Assembly: GCA_016297675.1 (NCBI GenBank)
Contig: JAEDGE010000082.1
Coordinates: 1 to 8,261, forward strand
DNA from: Oscillospiraceae bacterium
GTDB lineage: Bacteria > Bacillota > Clostridia > Oscillospirales > Ruminococcaceae
Length of the DNA stretch: 8,261 nt
Reading direction: 5' to 3'
Positions 5,289 through 8,261 of the stretch are shown here, piece by piece (within the stretch, counting starts at the first letter, position 1; every line of letters begins with the position of its first letter). Position numbers and translations under genes: made by a program. The notes under the pieces were generated by a model, which had not been told where the DNA came from, ran no database searches, and worked only from the letters and a program-made list of their open reading frames with translations.

Positions 5289-5618
5289 CTAAAATTCCGC
5301 TTCGTCTTCATGTTCCCAATAGTATTGATTAACAATTAACATCTGCTTTGAAAGCAAAAGAGAAATGCCCAGGGGAATTGTAAAAAGTGCAATGGTTGCA
5401 TCCCCATCCAGGAATCGCACGGCAAGGATTGTAAAAGCCAATGTTGCCAGGCCATAAAGTCTTTGTTTGATGAAATAACGCTTTCTTTCCCGCTGCTCTC
5501 GGCGTTCCCGGTTTCTTTCTCTGATTTTTCGCATAGCATCCGTGTAGCCTTGCACGTAGGCATCTTCCAGGATGCAATTTGCCAATTCGGCGTTTTGGGT
5601 TTGTGTGATTGCTTCCAT
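5289..5618 (-). CDS. Small membrane protein with two predicted spans
   Basis: A 109-aa protein. Residues 1-52 are soluble and end in a strongly basic stretch (RKIRERNRERREQRERKRYF). Two hydrophobic segments follow at about 53-70 (LYGLATLAFTILAVRFL) and 75-97 (TIALFTIPLGISLLLS), and the tail is acidic (WEHEDEAEF). By the positive-inside rule the basic N-terminus should be cytoplasmic, giving a helical hairpin with both ends inside. The SD is AAAGGAA, 6 nt before ATG. The leader GGAACTTAACATGG is shared with the gene at 6479-6805. It lacks signs of a particular holin family and lies outside a lysis cassette, so the function is unknown. Confidence 0.8.
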   Translation of the reverse strand: MEAITQTQNAELANCILEDAYVQGYTDAMRKIRERNRERREQRERKRYFIKQRLYGLATLAFTILAVRFLDGDATIALFTIPLGISLLLSKQMLIVNQYYWEHEDEAEF

Positions 5619-5641
5619 GTTAAGTTCCTTTCTATCCTGGT

Positions 5642-5998
5642 TTATTCATAATCACGGACAATTCCCAGGATTTCATCCATAATTTGTTCCGCATCCTTTA
5701 CCGTCATTGCCTTATCGTCTATGTAATAATCCGCATAAACCTTTCGGGTGTCATTCTTCCACCTGGCAATCTGCTCCGGCAAAGGCTCGTTTACTGCATC
5801 AAATGTGATTCCTTGCATCCTGCACCATTCCACGGCGTTTTCCAGGTCTGCCCCGGCTCTGCTTGTCCACAAAATAACCTTGTGGCCTGCTGCCTGGATG
5901 GTTTTCACAAAAGCCACCATTTTTTTATTCGGACCCAGGATTTCGGGAAAATGTGTTTCCGCAAGGGTTCCGTCAAAATCTACCGCATAAACCGCCAT
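5642..5998 (-). CDS. Small capless HAD-superfamily hydrolase
   Basis: A 118-aa HAD-fold phosphohydrolase. Motif I is VDFDGTLAE with the nucleophile D7 and acid/base D9. Motif II is ILWTSRAG (T45/S46). Motif IV is YYIDDKAM with D94-D95 as metal ligands, and a lysine such as K86 could serve as motif III. At this length there is almost no cap domain, as in small phage and bacterial HAD enzymes that act on nucleotides, on polynucleotide 3'-phosphates or on proteins; the substrate cannot be read from sequence. ATG overlaps the end of the upstream 47-aa gene by almost nothing (stop at 6000-6002), and a GGTGGG SD lies 5 nt upstream. It sits among DNA- and nucleotide-maintenance genes (OGG1, MazG-like). 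Confidence 0.88.
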   Translation of the reverse strand: MAVYAVDFDGTLAETHFPEILGPNKKMVAFVKTIQAAGHKVILWTSRAGADLENAVEWCRMQGITFDAVNEPLPEQIARWKNDTRKVYADYYIDDKAMTVKDAEQIMDEILGIVRDYE

Positions 5999-5999
5999 A

Positions 6000-6143
6000 T
6001 TATCCCACCATCCTTTCTTCCTGGTTGCCTGCTGCCATCAAAGAAATATCAAGGGAAGTTTTTCTGATTGCTGCCCTCAAATCGGCATCCGTGAAAATTC
6101 CCATCTTTTCCAGTTCCGCTTTTAATGCTTCCGCTTTACTCAT
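6000..6143 (-). CDS. Small hypothetical protein (47 aa)
   Basis: A short gene beginning MSKAEALKAELEKMGIFTDA, then a helix (DLRAAIRKTSLDISLMAAG), ending QEERMVG. The ATG at 6143 lies in the last codons of the upstream gene (8-nt overlap), with SD GCGAGGGA 7 nt upstream. The stop is just before the HAD start. Good SD, coupled ends and an amino-acid composition like its neighbours make it a likely real gene. Two amphipathic helices are expected; the function is unknown. Confidence 0.7.
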   Translation of the reverse strand: MSKAEALKAELEKMGIFTDADLRAAIRKTSLDISLMAAGNQEERMVG

Positions 6144-6492
6144 TATTCATTCCCTCGCTTTCTGCCTTGTCTGAAAGGCTCATGTCATACTTTAGAATCA
6201 TGGCCGCCGTCTGTATGGCTTCCGCCGCTACCGCTACCGCCTGGGCGTGCATTTCTTCCGTGGTGTTGAAATCCGCTATAAATCCCGGAACATCTTTACC
6301 CCTCACATCATCCCAAAGAACGGCAATTGAGGATTCCAGGGTGTCCAGGGCTTCCCTGGTTTCTTCCAGTTCTTCTTTAATCACGGCGTAACCCTCATGT
6401 TTGGAGTTGAAGAGGGGAAAGGAAGCATTTGCCCGGTTAAGTTCTGCCTGGGTTATCTGCTCAACTTCTTTTATTAACTCATTCATTGCCAT
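6136..6492 (-). CDS. MazG-like (all-alpha NTP pyrophosphohydrolase) protein, probable
   Basis: Start is taken at ATG 6492 (MAMNELIKEVEQ), where SD GCGAGGG lies 8 nt upstream; the frame is open to 6594, but that upstream part is just the shadow of the overlapping gene. The 118-aa protein is all-helical, with SKHEGYAVIKEELEETREAL (30-49) giving E40-x2-E43, and later EAIQTAAMILKYD (91-103). This HEGYAVxxEExxE ... EAIQxAAM pattern resembles phage MazG-like proteins, whose Glu/Asp clusters hold Mg2+ and hydrolyse NTPs or dNTPs. The match is by eye and the second acidic motif is not classical (Q94 where Glu/Asp is usual), so activity is uncertain. The C-terminus AESEGMNNE echoes that of the upstream gene, and the codons for ESEG double as the SD of the next gene. 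Confidence 0.75.
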   Translation of the reverse strand: MAMNELIKEVEQITQAELNRANASFPLFNSKHEGYAVIKEELEETREALDTLESSIAVLWDDVRGKDVPGFIADFNTTEEMHAQAVAVAAEAIQTAAMILKYDMSLSDKAESEGMNNE

Positions 6493-6805
6493 TGTCGGTT
6501 CCCTCGCTTTCTGCCTGGTCTTCCTGGACCTGCTCCGGGTCCTGGTCTTCCTCTTTCTGACGGTCCCTTTCTTCCAGGGCGGCCGCATTTGCAAGGATGG
6601 TGGCGTTTATCACTTTAATTTCCTGCTGCTCCGGGGTTTCTTCCTGGGTTCCTGTCATAGTTTCCCGGATGAAAGCATGGGGCACATTGCAATTAACGGC
6701 ATTCATCAACAATTCCGCTTTGGTGGCTTCCTTTACCAAAGAAAAGAAATCCGCAAATTTTACTTCAATTTTGGTTTCGGGTGTAAAACAATCAATAAAT
6801 CCCAT
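6479..6805 (-). CDS. Conserved phage hypothetical protein
   Basis: A 108-aa protein starting MGFIDCFTPETKIEVKFADF, then a helical stretch with VPHAFIRETMTG (41-52). The second half is acidic and Gln/Glu-rich (EERDRQKEEDQDPEQVQED) and probably disordered. Proteins with this MGFIDxFxPET...VKFxDF opening appear familiar from gut Firmicute phages, but I know no function. SD GCGAGGAA is 6 nt before ATG, and the leader GGAACTTAACATGG is shared with the gene at 5289-5618. Its 3' end overlaps the next gene by 14 nt. Confidence 0.8.
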   Translation of the reverse strand: MGFIDCFTPETKIEVKFADFFSLVKEATKAELLMNAVNCNVPHAFIRETMTGTQEETPEQQEIKVINATILANAAALEERDRQKEEDQDPEQVQEDQAESEGTDNGNE

Positions 6806-6826
6806 GTTAAGTTCCTCGCTTTCTTA

Positions 6827-7138
6827 TTATCCAAATATAGGGGTGTCAAATGTATAAAGTGGCGGTTCTGTTTCCATTGCCCTTTGATTCTTATAAATCA
6901 ATACCGTGTAATGGTTCCGTTCGGTTTCTTCGTTCCATCCCCGGTGTGTGTATGCTGCAAATCCCGTGTGGGCGTTTAGGCTCGCCCCTTTTAGCACATT
7001 TTCAAATTTGAAAATTTCACGGGTGCCCAGGGTCACGCCATCTTCAAACAATTTGTTCCATTTGGAAAATGTATCTTCCAGGTATTTCAGAAAATCGGGT
7101 TCTATAACCCCGTTGATTGGTGCATATTGGTTTTTCAT
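6827..7138 (-). CDS. Hypothetical protein
   Basis: A 103-aa soluble protein starting MKNQYAPINGVIEPDFLKYL. Aromatic residues are frequent, and the middle (HTGFAAYTHRGWNEETERNH) followed by YTVLIYKNQRAMETEPPLY suggests a small alpha/beta domain. No signal peptide, membrane span or recognised catalytic motif is seen. SD GCGAGGAA lies 6 nt before ATG, in the shared leader type of this operon. It sits between the glycosylase and a conserved phage hypothetical; no function can be assigned. Confidence 0.75.
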   Translation of the reverse strand: MKNQYAPINGVIEPDFLKYLEDTFSKWNKLFEDGVTLGTREIFKFENVLKGASLNAHTGFAAYTHRGWNEETERNHYTVLIYKNQRAMETEPPLYTFDTPIFG

Positions 7139-7156
7139 GCTCTTTTCCTCGCTTTC

Positions 7157-7966
7157 CTAAATTTTGCCTTGCTGCATCCGCTCATAGTAGAACATATACT
7201 GTTGCATGATTCCGGCGGTTCCTGGGTATTTCCAGTAAGGGAACGCACCGTTGTAATGTTCTTCCTCAATCCTGGAAATCCATGTGTCTTTTGGAAATGC
7301 CCCGGTAAAATGTAAACCGAAAAGACAAATGCAATTTGCCACCTTTGGGCCGATTCCGTGAAATCCTGTTAAAATCTTAAAGGCTTCCTGTTGGTCCTTT
7401 GCTGCCCAGGCATCCACACGGCCTTGATGGTTCTTTGCTGCTTCTATGAGATATTCCGCCCGGTAATATGCCCCGGCGGCTTCCAGTTCTGCCGGGTCTG
7501 CATAGGCAATCACTTCCGGGCGTGGGAATGTGTAAACCACACCGCCTTTGTAGGGGATGGGATTGCCCCATTTCTCGCATATTCTTTCAATGGTAGCCTT
7601 TATCCTGGGGATGTTATTTCTTTGGCTTATGATAAAGGAAGCCATTGTTTCCCAGGGGTCTTGCCACAAAATACGGATGCCCTGGGCGGCGTTGCCTGCT
7701 GCCACCAGGTATTCATCCCGTGGGTTGATACTCTTTAAAATCTTGCCGTAATCTTCGGCAAGGTCAAAATACCGCTCCCAGGTTTCCAGGTATTCATCTT
7801 CCCCGCAATCCAGGCGAATTGTTCCGCCTGCCGTCTGTGATATTGTGACAACCTGGTTTCTATGTATAACCTGGTAGGTATCTTTTGCGGTTTTCTTCCA
7901 ACGGAAGCATTGGCCGGAATCCGCTATTTGGTTTAGGTTGAAATTTTCTATATTTGTCAAAAGCAT
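7157..7966 (-). CDS. ogg: OGG1-type 8-oxoguanine DNA glycosylase/AP lyase
   Basis: A 269-aa HhH-GPD glycosylase that removes 8-oxoguanine from DNA and can cut the AP site. The OGG N-terminal domain is at about 8-100 (FNLNQIADSGQCFRW). The HhH-GPD core starts at QDPWETMASFIISQRNN (102-118), a classic OGG/AlkA signature. The hairpin is LTGFHGIGPKVANCICLFG (199-217), with K208 at the position of human OGG1 Lys249, and PKDTWI carries D227 at the position of Asp268. The catalytic Lys/Asp pair is therefore intact, and the domain order points to OGG1, not AlkA or MutY. ATG 7966 is chosen over TTG 7972 because SD GCGAGGAA is 6 nt upstream. The SD overlaps the stop of the previous gene. Carrying a full DNA-repair glycosylase is unusual for a phage. 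Confidence 0.92.
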   Translation of the reverse strand: MLLTNIENFNLNQIADSGQCFRWKKTAKDTYQVIHRNQVVTISQTAGGTIRLDCGEDEYLETWERYFDLAEDYGKILKSINPRDEYLVAAGNAAQGIRILWQDPWETMASFIISQRNNIPRIKATIERICEKWGNPIPYKGGVVYTFPRPEVIAYADPAELEAAGAYYRAEYLIEAAKNHQGRVDAWAAKDQQEAFKILTGFHGIGPKVANCICLFGLHFTGAFPKDTWISRIEEEHYNGAFPYWKYPGTAGIMQQYMFYYERMQQGKI

Positions 7967-7979
7967 TTTCAATTCCTCG

Positions 7980-8261
7980 CTATATGTAAATGGTGTTATA
8001 TAGGGTCAATTGCAAATCCCGAAAGCAATAATCCGGGGTTTCTTCCGGCTGCAATGGTGCCATTAGCCCTTTTTCTCTCCATTGCTTGTGATTGATTTCC
8101 AGGCGTGGGCAGAATCTTTTTACCTGGGCCGCTTTTATGCGTTCCTCGTTTTCGTCATGCGATAACAAGGCAACCCATCCGCAAAATAAGGTCTTGCCGT
8201 CTTCTATTACTTGTAAGCGTTGCGAATTATCCAAAACGCCTATAAGTTCCCCGGCGGTCAT
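7980..8261 (-). CDS. Conserved phage hypothetical protein
   Basis: A 93-aa protein whose ATG is exactly the last three bases of the window, so the SD cannot be seen and the start could lie further right. The N-terminal half looks like beta strands (LQVIEDGKTLFCGWVALLS); the second half is VKRFCPRLEINHKQWREKG followed by PDYCFRDLQLTLYNTIYI. The form VKRF...P..EI.H..W...GL..P..PEE is familiar from short proteins of gut Firmicute phages, with no known function. The TAG stop is part of TAGCGAGGAA, the SD of the glycosylase gene, so the two are coupled. Confidence 0.75.
   Translation of the reverse strand: MTAGELIGVLDNSQRLQVIEDGKTLFCGWVALLSHDENEERIKAAQVKRFCPRLEINHKQWREKGLMAPLQPEETPDYCFRDLQLTLYNTIYI

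Larger units (their letters stand above)
6151..7980 (-). repeat. Five recurring AGCGAGG leaders (dispersed SD module)
   Basis: Minus-strand AGCGAGG(A/G)A appears with starts near 6158, 6508, 6820, 7153 and 7981, in each case 6-8 nt before a gene start (6143, 6492, 6805, 7138, 7966). In four of the five it is preceded by GAAA. Genes left of 6000 use other SDs (AAAGGCGG, AAAGGGGG). The coordinates given span the whole set, not one unit. Confidence 0.65.

Noticed and set aside
4721..5332. Plus-strand open frame of 203 codons
   Set aside because: It is Ser/Phe/Leu-rich and is the antisense shadow of the Glu/Lys-rich coiled-coil gene. The plus-strand promoter does point into it, but the terminator hairpin lies at its very start and no SD precedes it.
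6493..6594. N-terminal extension of the MazG-like gene (Arg/Lys-rich)
   Set aside because: The extension lies entirely within the overlapping gene in another frame, is compositionally odd (RKRKTRTRSRSRK) and has a worse SD than ATG 6492.
6401..6979. Plus-strand open frame of 192 codons
   Set aside because: Composition (many Phe, Cys, Gly) and lack of an SD fit antisense of three well-supported minus-strand genes.
7377..7580. Minus-strand 67-codon open frame inside the glycosylase gene
   Set aside because: It is an out-of-frame shadow of the OGG1 gene, whose frame carries all expected catalytic motifs.

Overview
This window looks like part of a tailed-phage (or phage-plasmid) genome from a gut-type Firmicute, probably of the Lachnospiraceae/Oscillospiraceae kind. 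The reasons are medium GC, strong purine-rich Shine-Dalgarno (SD) sites, short tightly packed genes, and an HNH endonuclease at the left edge of the sort that normally sits just before the terminase genes. Every protein gene I can support is on the minus strand, so the genome reads from the right edge to the left. I see no integrase, tRNA, rRNA, IS element or CRISPR array.

Right block (8261 to 4762): ten genes in one apparent operon. It holds a conserved phage hypothetical, a complete OGG1-type 8-oxoguanine DNA glycosylase, two hypotheticals, a MazG-like protein, a 47-aa gene that is easy to miss, a small capless HAD phosphatase, a two-helix membrane protein and a coiled-coil protein. Five of these genes share nearly the same SD leader (AGCGAGGRA). 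The block ends in a perfect 13-bp hairpin at 4711-4754.

Control node (about 4645 to 4757): this is the most interesting part. A near-ideal promoter on the PLUS strand (TTTACA, 17 nt, TGGTATAAT) starts right before that hairpin. It would make a free-standing RNA of about 55-60 nt, the only plus-strand gene in the window. The hairpin tip carries UCCCCGCCUUU (4731-4741), which is exactly complementary over 11 nt to the SD of the minus-strand replication gene (4380-4390). A weaker minus-strand promoter for the replication operon overlaps the plus promoter, and two AT-rich (near-)palindromes lie in the same DNA. I propose a small RNA that restrains Rep translation, a copy-number-type control, built as a compact promoter-hairpin-terminator cassette. 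This is inference from sequence.

Replication and partition block (4616 to 385): a 47-aa membrane peptide, an HUH rolling-circle Rep, ParA, ParB, a VRR-NUC nuclease with an added zinc-ribbon tail, a Cys-motif protein and a possible late-gene regulator. Rep-ParA-ParB-VRR are joined by 4-bp overlaps or 1-nt to few-nt gaps, so they are probably translated together. Rep plus ParAB suggests plasmid-like maintenance. A hairpin at 375-401 separates this block from the HNH gene, which starts with TTG and runs off the left edge across a GC-rich quasi-palindrome that could be a cos site.

Across the window, GATC, AGCT, GCGC, CGCG and CTAG are absent by my reading, while CCWGG and TGCTGC/GCAGCA are several-fold in excess. 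This suggests selection on word content, perhaps restriction avoidance.
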